A DNA stretch of 64,000 nt from Arctopsyche grandis (lineage: Eukaryota; Arthropoda; Insecta; Trichoptera; Hydropsychidae). The notes under the pieces are model-generated. The model did no database searches, was not told where the DNA came from, and saw only the letters and a list, made by a program, of their open reading frames with translations. Position 1 is the stretch's first letter; every line of letters begins with the position of its first letter. The DNA is taken from contig NC_135361.1 in the NCBI RefSeq assembly GCF_051622035.1, forward strand, positions 3,353,001-3,417,000, given 5' to 3'. The translations under genes were made by a program, and so were the position numbers. Below are positions 20,710-31,112 of the stretch, piece after piece.

Positions 20710-21966
20710 CAGTATATGAGGGAGTTGTACAGACTCCAGGGATGTTCAACTCGAGAGTACCCCGGAAGTCGGTTTCTTAGAAGCTCGTGGTAAGCGTGGG
20801 CGGGACTGGTCTCCTCCAAGGGATCTACAGGTCGTCGGTGGTCTGGTCTCTGCTGATGTCGGCTGCTCTGCTATGTCCCTTTCTCCTTCGTAATGTGCGT
20901 GGGATGCGTGATGTGGAAAAAGGGAGGAAATTGTATAATAATAAAAACAGGTTGTAATTCTGTTTGTATGGTGACTGTATTTTATATATGTATAAATACA
21001 GAGAATAAGCAGGGGGGGGGGGGGAGTCCGTCGTGAAATTAGCGCGCACGTGTTCGAGAGGTTATGATAACTTCACTCCTCACGTGACTACGTGATCTGA
21101 CTTCGACGAAGAAAGACCAGGATTTCCTCACTTCTCACCGGACGTATACTGAAGCTGTACTTCCAGTATCGTCTGCCGATCCAGGCTGAGCTGATCGGGA
21201 CTCGGTGGTGGGAACAAACTCGGTAGCGAACAGAGATGTTCACTCGACCGAAGCGGAAAACGAATAGGAGGCGGGGACGCGCGCTCGGCGCCGATCTCCC
21301 TCCAAAACGGCTCCTTTGGTCGTAACGCCACGAAAGCTGACCATGAAGACTTGGTCGGAACAGGAGTATTTCATCAGGTAACAGTCGAGTTAATTCAGGG
21401 CATGGCAATACTAAAGTATTCGCAAAGAGCAACCAATGGCTACGTCCACACTACCGATATCTACATACACCCGATATTTACGAAATTTTCCATAACCAGT
21501 TCCTAAATAGCAACCACAGGTTGCAATATGGGAAAAGTTGCAATATAAAAAAAAAATTTGATACAAAGAATATCAAACAAATTTATTCGCATTTATGAAA
21601 TTATCATGTAGATATGACCGACAATTTCAATACAGTAATTATTTTTGAAAACACATTTGAAACTTATTGAAAAAATTGCTTTTGCACTGAATAGTCCATG
21701 CGCTGAATTGTCTGCGCCGAAAGGTCGGCGCTAAGTTGGTTTGCGCTGATTTGTCGTGCCACCCTGTGACACATACCGTAATAAAGAAAATAATAAAAAT
21801 TAATCAGAGTTAGTTGATTTATTTATGACCTGACTCCGTTTGAAATGCTCCGACTACACGACTCAAGCTTTTATTACTATTGTTGTAAATAAAGTAAAAA
21901 GTTTATTTTTAAAGTTAAATTAGTTCAAAGTATTTCATGAAAAGCAAATTTAAAAGCTCAGCGTTC
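20710..21966. other. Unassigned stretch with GC-richer block and G-run
   Basis: 20710..21430 is clearly richer in GC than its surroundings and has a 15-base G run near 21011. The minus-strand frames here (for example 21088..21432) show no domain I recognise and are arginine/serine-rich. It may be an old repeat or regulatory DNA. 21431..21940 is AT-rich without features. Confidence 0.4.
21941..21966 (+). promoter_or_regulatory. 5S upstream promoter block, copy 1
   Basis: The 26 bases just before the gene are essentially the same as those before the second 5S gene: AAAGCAAATTTAAAAG then CTCAGCGTTC. TTTAAAAG is a TATA-like site near -18. Conservation within otherwise diverged flanks suggests function in Pol III transcription. 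Confidence 0.6.
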
Positions 21967-22085
21967 GCCAACGACCATACCACGTTGAATACACCGGTTC
22001 TCGTCCGATCACCGAAGTTAAGCAACATTGGGCGCGGTCAGTACTTGGATGGGTGACCGCTTGGGAACACCGCGTGCCGTTGGCC
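21967..22085 (+). rRNA. 5S ribosomal RNA, copy 1
   Basis: 119 nt from GCCAACGACCATACCACG to GCGTGCCGTTGGC; the two ends pair to form helix I. CGGTTCTCGTCCGATCACCG, GAAGTTAAGC and GGATGGGTGACCGCTTGGG are standard 5S sequence and include the internal control region. A T8 run follows at 22088..22095. The gene is identical to the copy at 26399 as far as I can read. It looks functional. Confidence 0.96.
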
Positions 22086-22087
22086 CC

Positions 22088-22095
22088 TTTTTTTT
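22088..22095 (+). terminator. Pol III terminator of 5S copy 1
   Basis: A run of eight T just after the 3' end of 5S copy 1. Confidence 0.8.
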
Positions 22096-22299
22096 CGTTT
22101 TGTTTTCTTTTTAATAAAAATCGATTATTCCATTTATAAATATAAATAATAATTACCTGTAATTTACAATCTAATATTAATACCTTTTTTCTGTGGGACT
22201 TAATATTATTTATGAGTTTTCAAAATTTAATAAAATAAACAAATAAATATGGGTACCATTTATGGGCCCGGCAAAATAGCCCTATTTCCAGACAAAGTA

Positions 22300-22830
22300 G
22301 GTATTTATCATGACATTAAATGCAAATGACCATCTCTAAAACATTTCGCCCTGCAAATAAAAAGAGTGCCCCTCTCTAAAATAGCTTGCACGACTCAATC
22401 GGTGCCCGCTCGGCAAATCAAACGTCAAATGGGTTGCCAGTAACAAAAATGAAATTGGACAAAAATAAATGCCGACCTTGACACTCTGATCTTAAAAAAT
22501 GAATAAAACCAATCCTAATTTAACCTAACCTAACCTAGCCCTTAAATAAATAAGTGTAGGCTGCTAAGATATTACGATGTGTGGACTATGAGGAGATTGG
22601 GAATGGGAATGAATGGATTCAACTGTCAAAAATTATAATTTCACTGATAGGGGCCAGTGAGCATGTAATTGGATATGATTTCACTGAACTATACCCAGTG
22701 AAAATGTATCTGGTTATGATTTTACTGAAATGTCAAATTTTATTTTTGTTGCTGGCAGCCCATTTGACGTTTAATTTGCCGGGCGAACTCCGATTGGGTC
22801 AATTTGATGTTAATTTGACATTAAATGTCG
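22300..22830. mobile_element. Foldback MITE next to 5S copy 1
   Basis: Left arm 22396..22470 (CAATCGGTGCCCGCTCGGCA ... CGTCAAATGGGTTGCCAG) pairs with right arm 22733..22803 (GGCAGCCCATTTGACG ... CGAACTCCGATTG). Outer CATGACATTAAATG may extend it. The centre has TAACCTAACCTAACC and copies of CACTGAA / CAGTGAAAAT also seen at 62200-62930. Confidence 0.65.
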
Positions 22831-22859
22831 TTCTGCTGTATGTCGTGTAATTTATTTTA

Positions 22860-23719
22860 AAGCCGTGCCAAAAATATTATCCCGTTAATTAAATATTACG
22901 CACTCAAATCCGAAATCGAGGCAGGTGTTTTCAACTAAAAAATCGAAGTGCTAACATTTTTTTGCCAACATGAAAAATTGTAATGCTAGAATAAATGCTC
23001 AGCAACAGTATCGAATATTCAGGCAGATGTTGTCAATTGACTTTAAAATATTTAAATTATTTTGCTATACTAAAAAGATTACAAATGATGTTCAATCAAA
23101 CACCTCGCATCTGAATCAAAGAAGTACACAATTTTATATGCAAAAATTAACAAATTTTAATACGAATTCAATGAACATAAAGAGCTTATTCCTTCAAATG
23201 TTTGGTTTTCGGGATTAAGGATTTCGTATAGTTAGAATTATTTTTTTAATTTATGCTAATTGTAAATCCTTTTAAATGTAATTTTATATTCCCCATGGGT
23301 TTTCCACAAAGCATTTAAAAAATGGAATACACCAAAATGTCTAATGGGTGATCTTAATATGATGCTATCAGTTTATTTTTAATTATCTCGCAGATAAAAC
23401 CGACTGAGGAGATATACAGTGAAATGTCAGATTTGACATATTTGGCCAAAAATCAATATATATCGTGTATTACATTACATGAAGCTAGACGCCAAATTTG
23501 AAATTTATATACACATATGAGAGTTAAAACTATAAATATTTAAATATTAGAGATAACGAGAACCTATAGAGCAAATTTTATAAAATATAGAGTGAATTAT
23601 AGGCGTTTAAACAATTAAAATCTGAAATAGCATATCAAGGCGAAAAGGTTGAAGATAGATTATGGTAGCCTCATGTACCGTCATAAACGTCACCGTATCC
23701 GAGATTCTGGATATTTGTT
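22860..23719. other. Unassigned AT-rich stretch
   Basis: No gene is recognised. The 82-codon frame at 22970 (MKNCNARINAQQQYRIFR...) has no domain I know and is Asn/Lys/Phe-rich like translated AT-rich DNA. Confidence 0.4.
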
Positions 23720-23865
23720 ACGCATTGTATACGATATTTTATCTCCAACGTAATGGCAAAATGAGCAATATGGCAAAGTATGAAAACGATCGGATAAGAG
23801 ATAAAAATGTCCACTGACACGAAAGCCATGTGAAACGTAAAGGAGGTATGTAATAAAAAGGCCAA
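23720..23865 (+). repeat. Dispersed repeat F, longest copy
   Basis: Contains AAAATGAGCAATATGGCAAA (as at 12065) and GAAAGCCATGTGAAACGTAA (reversed at 13300-13340), joining the two partial copies into one family. Confidence 0.55.
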
Positions 23866-25204
23866 CGTTTGTCTCGATTTACCTGCTTACACGATAAGGG
23901 TGAATCGATTTTTATACGCAGTGAACAATTAACAATTAAATATAATTATTATTTAATTTTCATGTCAAAAGAAAAATTAAAATATGGTGAAATCAAGTTT
24001 TATGTAAAAGTTTTCATGATTATTTGCACCGAAGTCTAGAACATTATACACAAAATTTATCAAACGTTTGAATAAAGCTGACAAAACTTAAATATTTTAA
24101 TAAGTATTCATCACTTTAAGGTAAGTTATTTAATTTCAATATTAACAGGTCACAAAGTAAAACAAAGTTCAATTAATTGAAAATACCCCGGGTTAAATAA
24201 TAATGTAGCAATAGGGTATTTTAAATTTAAAAATCGAAAGCATATTGATAATTTTAATTATGAAAACGTTATGAAATGTTAAACATAATACAGTGATAAA
24301 GATAAACATAAAACGTAATAGTTATATATAATAGATTATATTAAAAACAAATACAATTGATGATGACACCCATGTCAAAATAACAATTTTAGTCAGTTTA
24401 ATATATGTAAATGCACCGGAAGACACGACAAGAATTAGTATAAACCTTTTTAGAAATAGTGGTCATTTATGGTGCGTACGCACCAAGCCAACGAACGGCC
24501 CACAGGCCAACTTTTAAAACCAGTAGCGTACAAAATATCGAAATAAAAATTGAAATCAAATATCAAAATTAAGCTAAAGAGCAAGATTGAGCTAAAATTA
24601 GATCACCGTTGATGTTTTGAATTACAACAATGTTTTGAATTAAGACGATACGTATTTACAACTAGAGAAATATTATAATTTCTCTGCTTACGAGGGAAAA
24701 AAAAATTTTGTTATTATTTCTTAAAAGTCGTCACGATATCCACTGTCCTCTGAGAAAACAATTATACGGCATCACACTTTAGCCTATATATGAAGTTGTA
24801 TGAGTTGATTTGAGATTGTATTTGTATATTCATGAATTCGCTCCCATTCGATCAAAATCCAACTTCTTGTCGGTCATCATGAAGGGAAATAATATTAATG
24901 AATAAATCAGCTCAGAGGTAAAATCTATTGGATGATGTGTGATTTTTATTTTGTTTTTGTTTGTGATTGCCGGCCGGCTTAAAATATAGAATTTTCTATT
25001 AATTTTATTTCGACGAAAGAAAAAAAAAACCTTTCGACAAAACACTGACAACTTGTCGTCGTTGTCGGTTTTTTGTCAAATGTTTTTTTTACCGATCATC
25101 GACGGCCGAAATTGTTTGTGAACACAGTAGCGGTATTTTTTGATGAAATTTGTTATGAGATTGTATTATATAATATATAAATCTTTGAGATTGTATTATA
25201 TATC

Positions 25205-25556
25205 TTACACCGAATCCGTGAAATTGTCTATTACACGCATTCGGCAAGAGAATTGCCGAATGCGTGAAAAATGCAAGCACGTTGCGCAGTTCACGGATTC
25301 GGCAAATTCTTTGGCGAATGGGTGTATTCGGCATGAATCTGTCAAAGCGTGGAGTCGGCAAATAGACAGCAGCGCTCCGGTGTTGTTTTTTTAGAACTGG
25401 ACTACGTGGACAAGTGTCAAAGTGACAGCTGAATGAGGATGTTTAATTTACATATTATTATGTATAATATGACTACATACATATGTTTCGATCATCTCAT
25501 ATAACTTATACATAAATTAATGCTATTTTTATACATTTTGATCAATATTTTAACAG
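25205..25556 (+). mobile_element. Single-arm relative of the foldback at 5684
   Basis: Contains CACCGAATCCGTGAAATTG, CGCATTCGGCAAGAGAATTG and GACAAGTGTCAAAGTGACAG, then GATGTTTAATTTACATATT, following the foldback arm and centre but without the opposite arm. It also has about 90 bases (25310..25400) that the other copy has lost. Confidence 0.7.
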
Positions 25557-25739
25557 TCGGAATTTTATATCTTGTGAAGAATCAGTATTATATTATAAAT
25601 ATTTCATTTCATTACACATGTCCCAGAACATAGCTCTAGGCTACACCGACCAGACCAATTGTATGAAAATGTGAGCGACTAAGAAATCACCCGGTGTGAA
25701 ACGCCGTATCTAACTGCATAAGTTTCAACCAATTTTTAA

Positions 25740-25870
25740 TTTTTGGGTGTGATCAGTTTTTTCGTGACCAATTTTCGGGTGTGACCAGTTTTCTCGTGAC
25801 CAGTTTTAGTGTGACGAGTGATCACGTGTGACCGAACTAGAGCGACCAGTTGTCCTGTGACCGGTTCACA
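25740..25870 (+). repeat. Short degenerate tandem repeat, GTGTGACCAGTTTT units
   Basis: Units of about 13-27 bases such as GTGTGATCAGTTTT, CGTGACCAATTTTC and GTGTGACCAGTTTTC follow each other about eight times with drift. It lies inside the right part of the MITE at 24470..25949. Confidence 0.65.
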
Positions 25871-26372
25871 TTTGACTAGTAATCACCGAACCCGGTTTCA
25901 AAAGTTGGCCTGTGGTGTTGCCATTCGTTGGCCTGGTGCGTACGCACCATTACTCTACCTTTTCAAAATATGGGAAACACCACAAGTTCCTTTTCTACGG
26001 GGTATGATAGGTAAAGCACATGCAGTCTTACTTCAACTTTCGTTTGAGACATTCATCCGTTATCTGCATCTATTTCATTCGGTCTGTTTTTTTTATTAAT
26101 TCGCGACTCCCAACTATTGAACCAACTGCTACATATAATAATAACTACGACCTGGACTGTCCTTGGATTTATCACTTCACGACTTATGTACTCGATTCAT
26201 TCATCTTCAGATTCATCCTCGGATTCATCTTCAGGCGAGCGTGTTGGACACGGTCGAAGGTCTTTTCAAAGTTTGTAAAGCAGATGTATACGGGTTTATG
26301 GACTTCTCTGCATCTTTTTTTTATTATTATTGTATTGTAAATATAGTAAAATTTATTTTCATTATTTCTATT

Positions 26373-26398
26373 AAAGCAAATTTAAAAGCTCAGCGTTC
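26373..26398 (+). promoter_or_regulatory. 5S upstream promoter block, copy 2
   Basis: Matches 21941..21966, with the TATA-like TTTAAAAG at 26381..26388. Confidence 0.6.
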
Positions 26399-26517
26399 GC
26401 CAACGACCATACCACGTTGAATACACCGGTTCTCGTCCGATCACCGAAGTTAAGCAACATTGGGCGCGGTCAGTACTTGGATGGGTGACCGCTTGGGAAC
26501 ACCGCGTGCCGTTGGCC
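26399..26517 (+). rRNA. 5S ribosomal RNA, copy 2
   Basis: 119 nt, same sequence as the copy at 21967, same strand, with intact terminal helix and internal promoter and followed by a T6 run. About 150 bases downstream also resemble the downstream flank of copy 1 (AAATTATAATCTAATAT-type, TTTTCAAA, TTTAATAAAATAAACAAA), so the duplicated unit was larger than the gene. The genes have stayed alike while the flanks diverged. Confidence 0.96.
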
Positions 26518-26521
26518 CCCC

Positions 26522-26527
26522 TTTTTT
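26522..26527 (+). terminator. Pol III terminator of 5S copy 2
   Basis: A run of six T just downstream of 5S copy 2. Confidence 0.75.
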
Positions 26528-26887
26528 AGTTTTTTCTTTTAAATTTAATAAAAAATATCAATTATTTAATTTATAAATTACAATAATGACTAATAATTTA
26601 TATTTATAATCTAATATAATTTATTTTACAGACAAAAATGTTAAATACACTGCAATAATATTATTTGTGAATTTTCAAATTTTAATAAAATAAACAAATG
26701 AATATATATAGTAATAATAAAAATTAACAACAGGATGGTAATTTTTTTGATTGCTATGAAAAATCACATACAATATACATTTTTATAGTTAGTAGCAACG
26801 TTATATAGATGGCGTTAAGTAACAATTGTCGATACTTTCGGTAATGTATGGTATTGCTATATAGGGAGGCAAAAACGAAATTTTAGC

Positions 26888-27050
26888 ATACTTACCTGGC
26901 GTAGGGGACACCGTGATCATGAAGGCGGTTCCCCCAGGGCGAGGCTCTTCCATTGCACTTCGGTTGAGCTGACCCTTGCGATTGCCCCTAATGCGGGCAA
27001 CTCGGACGCGTAATTTTTGATAGCCGGGACTGCGTACGCGCTGTCCCGAC
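26888..27050 (+). ncRNA. U1: U1 spliceosomal snRNA
   Basis: About 163 nt, beginning ATACTTACCTGGCGTAG. ACTTACCTG is the sequence that pairs with 5' splice sites. Stem-loop I has GATCATGAAGG (the usual form is GATCACGAAGG, the U1-70K site). Stem-loop II has CCATTGCACTTCGG, the U1A-binding loop. TAATTTTTGATAG holds the Sm site, and the last hairpin GGGACTGCGTACGCG ends CTGTCCC. All domains are in order and full length, so it looks functional, though the loop I change leaves room for a variant or recent pseudogene. It starts 371 bases after the second 5S gene on the same strand. No upstream PSE could be fixed by eye. Confidence 0.93.
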
Positions 27051-27133
27051 CCTTTATAAATCATATCAAACTCTGATCCGCTGACAAACCCTCGGCCCCC
27101 GTCGGGGGTTTGTCTAAATATAATTCTCTATTA

Positions 27134-27829
27134 CAGCGTTGCCTAACCTGTGGTACGCGGTTGATGGTTGGTGGTACGCGAAAAAAAACCAGTAATGGCA
27201 GACATGCAGGAATGAATGATTTATAATCATACAAATAGAAATATTTTTTATATCTAATATATAATTTGAGAACTTCGAAAACAAAATAAAATTTCAATGA
27301 CGACAATTCAATTGGTTAAATATTATATTTTTTCCGATTAAAATGAATTTAATAAAAAAACAAATGAATATTTACTATTAGATTCGCCATGTTTAAGCTG
27401 TTTATATTACAAATATTGAGCGAAGCCGGGTAAAATAACTAGTAATTAATAAACATTATCTTAATTAATCATCGTTGACGTCAATATGTACAGTCGATGA
27501 TCGAAAATCTGGCAATCGATACATTTCCTCAGATCCGGCATGGATTTTGCAGTGCATTTTTAAATTTACCGTGTTCTCGCTCCAATAAACAACTTCAATT
27601 TGACACTTGAGAACAGTTCGATAATAATCTTTAATGCTCCAGATAAAATTGACAGTACATATGATTAGAAAATTAGATTTTTGGAATTTATGTATCGAAA
27701 ATGATCAAACTGAAGTATTTGAAACTTTACATAATTTCTTATCTGAAAACAAGAGTCGTATGTCTCGGGATATTTGTATTTCTTTTAAAAATAATTGAAT
27801 ATTTAATAGGGCTGAAATCGTCTTTTACG
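27134..27829 (+). mobile_element. Decayed hAT element fragment
   Basis: Starts CAGCGTTGCCTAACCTGTGG, a hAT-like terminus. A plus-strand piece at 27664..27798 reads IRKLDFWNLCIENDQTEVF and then ETLHNFLSEN, which resembles the middle of ZBED/GTF2IRD2-type hAT transposases. A Helitron-like element is inserted. Another hAT-like start, CAGTGTTTCCCAAAACC, is at 27830. Confidence 0.5.
27253..27442 (+). mobile_element. Helitron-like non-autonomous element, family A
   Basis: 190-bp copy: TCTAATATATAATTTGAG start, TTGAGCGAAGCCGGG...AACTAG end before T. Inserted in the hAT remnant. Confidence 0.6.
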
Positions 27830-28009
27830 CAGTGTTTCCCAAAACCTTTTTGAAGCAAACAATTTGATAATGAAGATTTTCGGACAGCTACCAATGAAAA
27901 AGAGAACTTGATTGAACTTTCAAATATGAACAGTTTATGACATAGCGCTCAAATTTCTGTCGCCGTTTATTAGCACTGAACTGGTTGAGAGACCTTTCTC
28001 TTCATATAT

Positions 28010-28530
28010 TTTAATAAGACAAATATAGAAATTGATTGAATCCAGCTCCAGAGTTGAGGGTAAATCTCACATCATTTGAACCAAATTTAAAAAAGCTAAG
28101 TACAAGGATCTCAATTATATGTACTTTGTAATTTTGTGTTTTTATTAATGCTCTCAGGAAGGGCATTGTAGATTTGAATACCTCTGTGAAAAACACCTCC
28201 TGCAGTTCTTGCTTTCTTAACTCTGCCTATAATTAATTTATTCCTATTTCTAGTTTTATGATTATGTAAATCTCTATTCCTAATTATCTAATTATTAAAA
28301 TATTTGGGTAATAGATTCTTATCTAGCTTATATACAAATTTTAAAGTGTTTAATTTAAGACTATTTCTAATATCCAACCATTTCAATTCATCTAACATTC
28401 TTACGTTTCCTCACATTAAAAATTGCACGCATTGCTCCATTCTGCACTTTCTGCAGTTTATCAATACACAATCTACTAAATAGATTGAGCACTATAGCGC
28501 AATATATAGGATTGGTGTATGATGACGACT
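28010..28530 (-). mobile_element. LINE ORF2 C-terminal fragment (Jockey/CR1-like)
   Basis: Minus-strand translation shows IDKLQKVQNGAMRAIFNV near the 28440-28480 end and AGGVFHRGIQIYNALPESI near 28135-28200, with HNHKTRNRNKL between them. These are the post-reverse-transcriptase motifs of Jockey/CR1-type LINEs. Several stops and a frame change interrupt it, so it is an old 5'-truncated copy. Confidence 0.7.
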
Positions 28531-28616
28531 CGGTCAAAGTCAGTCATTGTTTAGGAAGCGGAACGGTCAGAAAGATACACGGTATTCGCAAAGTTTTAAT
28601 AAATAAGTCTTTTATC

Positions 28617-28680
28617 TGGTGATCAGATAAATGCGCTCAAAAGAGCCGCACTCTCGAGACATCCAAAGTTTCAAAGTCGC
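28617..28680 (-). repeat. Dispersed repeat, pair with 4515..4580
   Basis: Reverse complement of the repeat at 4515..4580 (GCCGCACTCTCGAGACATCC). Confidence 0.6.
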
Positions 28681-28697
28681 GCAAAGAAGAACTAAAG

Positions 28698-31040
28698 CAG
28701 GGCTTCCCAATCTTTTTGTACCCTAGAGGACATTCTAAAATATCGGTAGGACGGCAGGACGAGCACATTCTAAAAATATATTGTTTATATTCTTATGTAA
28801 AATTAATACACGTCATGGTTGCATCGTAAAAAATTTCTATCGTTGACCAAACCGCCCAAAATGGTAAAGTTTCAAACCGATCGGAAGAATATAGGAATAT
28901 TGCTTGAATCATATAAAAGCCTTTTAATAAAAAGTAAACGTTATATAAAAATTATAATATCAATTTCAAAGTCAGTGTGATCTTTGACATTGCATTTCAT
29001 TGGCCAGTGCCTCATAATTAGTAGAGTATGATGATATTCCTGTCAATAAAAAATCATAAAGATGCTCATCGGTGAATCGATACCTACATATGTATATTTT
29101 GATTTTATTAAATTCACGTTTGAAAGCGATTCGCAAAGGTATGTGGAACCGAAAAATGATTATATCTTGTATACATACATATACTGCTTTTTTCTGTCCA
29201 CTGTATTCCAAAAGCCCTCATCTGATATAAAGGATTTTAGCATAATATCATTCTGAAGGTACAAAATCTCTAGCTCCAGTCTTGAACAAGCTCTGCAATG
29301 TATGTATACAGCTATGTACTTCCATTGTATAATATTTATTTGGCAAGTCTAAGGATTGATAAAAAAAGGTGAACATTGGCTCGATTATCAAATTTACCCA
29401 CTTCTACTCCAACTTGAACGATTTTATCAACATCGACTTTTCTTGCCAATGTTCAAAACAAAAAAAAAATAAAAATAAAAATTGACATGTAACCCAATTT
29501 ATTGAATTAATGGTCATGAAATAGGTATATATAAAAAGTCCATTCATTATTGTATGTGTATGAATTTCATACTTCAAAAAAATCAATTTAATAAATAAAA
29601 TAAGAATAAAAAAAGCCCTTAGGACGGAGGAAACAATCGGTTTTGGCCACAATACCTCAAAGTACGTGCAATTCAATTATAATATTTAAATTTATTAATG
29701 AATTTACTTAAATAAAGTTGGAGACTTGACGCACACCGTAATTCTATTAATTAAAGAAAGTAACAAGTATGAATCGAAGTCGGTTAATTTCTTACGACTC
29801 CGACTCCACTTGTAATACTCCGACTCCGACACCACAGCCCTGATTCTAACAATACATTTTTTTTGTGTTTTTTCTTGACTTTGTTTGCATGTGTTTAACA
29901 AGAAAAATTTAAATAAAAATAATAAGAAGAAATGACAAAAATGATGTGTCAAATGAAATGTTTCTTGACAATATGGTTTGAGACATCTGTGTAAAATTTA
30001 TAATAGCATTATGGTGAAATAAAGTGCAGATAGATTTACAAATTTTTATTCAACAATTATTATTCATTACAAACGATGATTTGAGTTAAAATAATATTAC
30101 AACTTAAAAATAACATAAATTTAATATAATATATATGTATATATAAGTCACAATTTTATTGATCTTAAAAATTAATATTTAATTTCATTCACAATAGAAT
30201 AAATTTAAAAACACTTTCGAGTAATCTCTTTTTTTGACTAGTAAAGAATCGATTTTTATAATAACTTTCAATGCAATCTGTCGCTGATATTTTCATTATT
30301 CATCTGCTTCATAATGAATATACTGCATTCTTGCCTTTTTTATAGTACACATGTAATTATTTCAAATATTCATACTTACGAGTACAAACAATTACTATTA
30401 TATAATATAATTTAGTGAATATATTTAAAATTTATTATATACGTGATGCATTTTTTAAAATTTATTATTATTATTACATATATAACTATAATTTCAAAAT
30501 TAATAGCGTCAAATAATAATCGATGATGAAACCAGTCAACACCTCGAAAAATTGAATTTAACTTTTTTTCAAATCCAAAATATCACATCTGAACTAAGAC
30601 CAATTAATTGGGAGTCATTTAAATAATTGAAAGTTGCGTTATTTTTCTGTGATATATATTTTTCAATATAAAAGACTAACGACCAGGTATTGATCGGTTA
30701 AAAATATGATACATACATATGTAAAAAAAGTAATATACAAAATTTTCACTTATTTAAGGAACTAAAATTCTATACTTTTAACCTTTTTTTTCAATTAAAA
30801 AATCAAGCAATGTCGTTGAATCGAAAATTTTACTTTTCTTTTCGACAAATTTATTCAAATAAATTCCAATATTTCATATAAAAATATAATGATTTCAATA
30901 TAGCATTTTTTTTTCAAAATATACGCAATAAAAATGAATATGCGTCATTTTAACAATATTCATTGAAATATTATATATATATTATTTAATTTTTTTCTGT
31001 AACATATTTATAGCAGCAGACGTATTGAATGATTAAAATT
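28698..31040. other. AT-rich stretch between the RNA cluster and the EF-hand gene
   Basis: No gene is recognised. At 28698 CAGGGCTTCCCAATCTTTTT could be a lone hAT terminus. The remainder is strongly AT-rich with short frames only. Confidence 0.45.
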
Positions 31041-31044
31041 GCTT

Positions 31045-31055
31045 TTTATTTTATT
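31045..31055 (-). terminator. Candidate poly(A) signals of the EF-hand gene
   Basis: Two overlapping minus-strand AATAAA hexamers (31045..31050 and 31050..31055), about 60 bases past the stop codon. Confidence 0.6.
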
Positions 31056-31112
31056 CTTGGGGTAAATTTTAAAATTTTTATTTTCGTCTGCTCATATCTT
31101 GCGTGTTGAAAT

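Larger units (their letters stand above)
24470..25949. mobile_element. Long-TIR MITE, Harbinger-like (copy 2)
   Basis: Ends TGGTGCGTACGCACCAAGCC and GGCCTGGTGCGTACGCACCA, flanked by TTA (24467..24469 and 25950..25952), as expected of PIF/Harbinger. Inside, CAACGAAC and GGCCAACTTTTAAAACC pair with their counterparts near the right end. Internal sequence matches copy 1 (13358..14476) in reverse. No transposase. A single-arm foldback is inserted near 25205. Confidence 0.7.

Noticed and set aside
22970-23218. 82-codon frame as a small gene
   Set aside because: Low-complexity AT-rich composition, no domain, no splice or promoter support.
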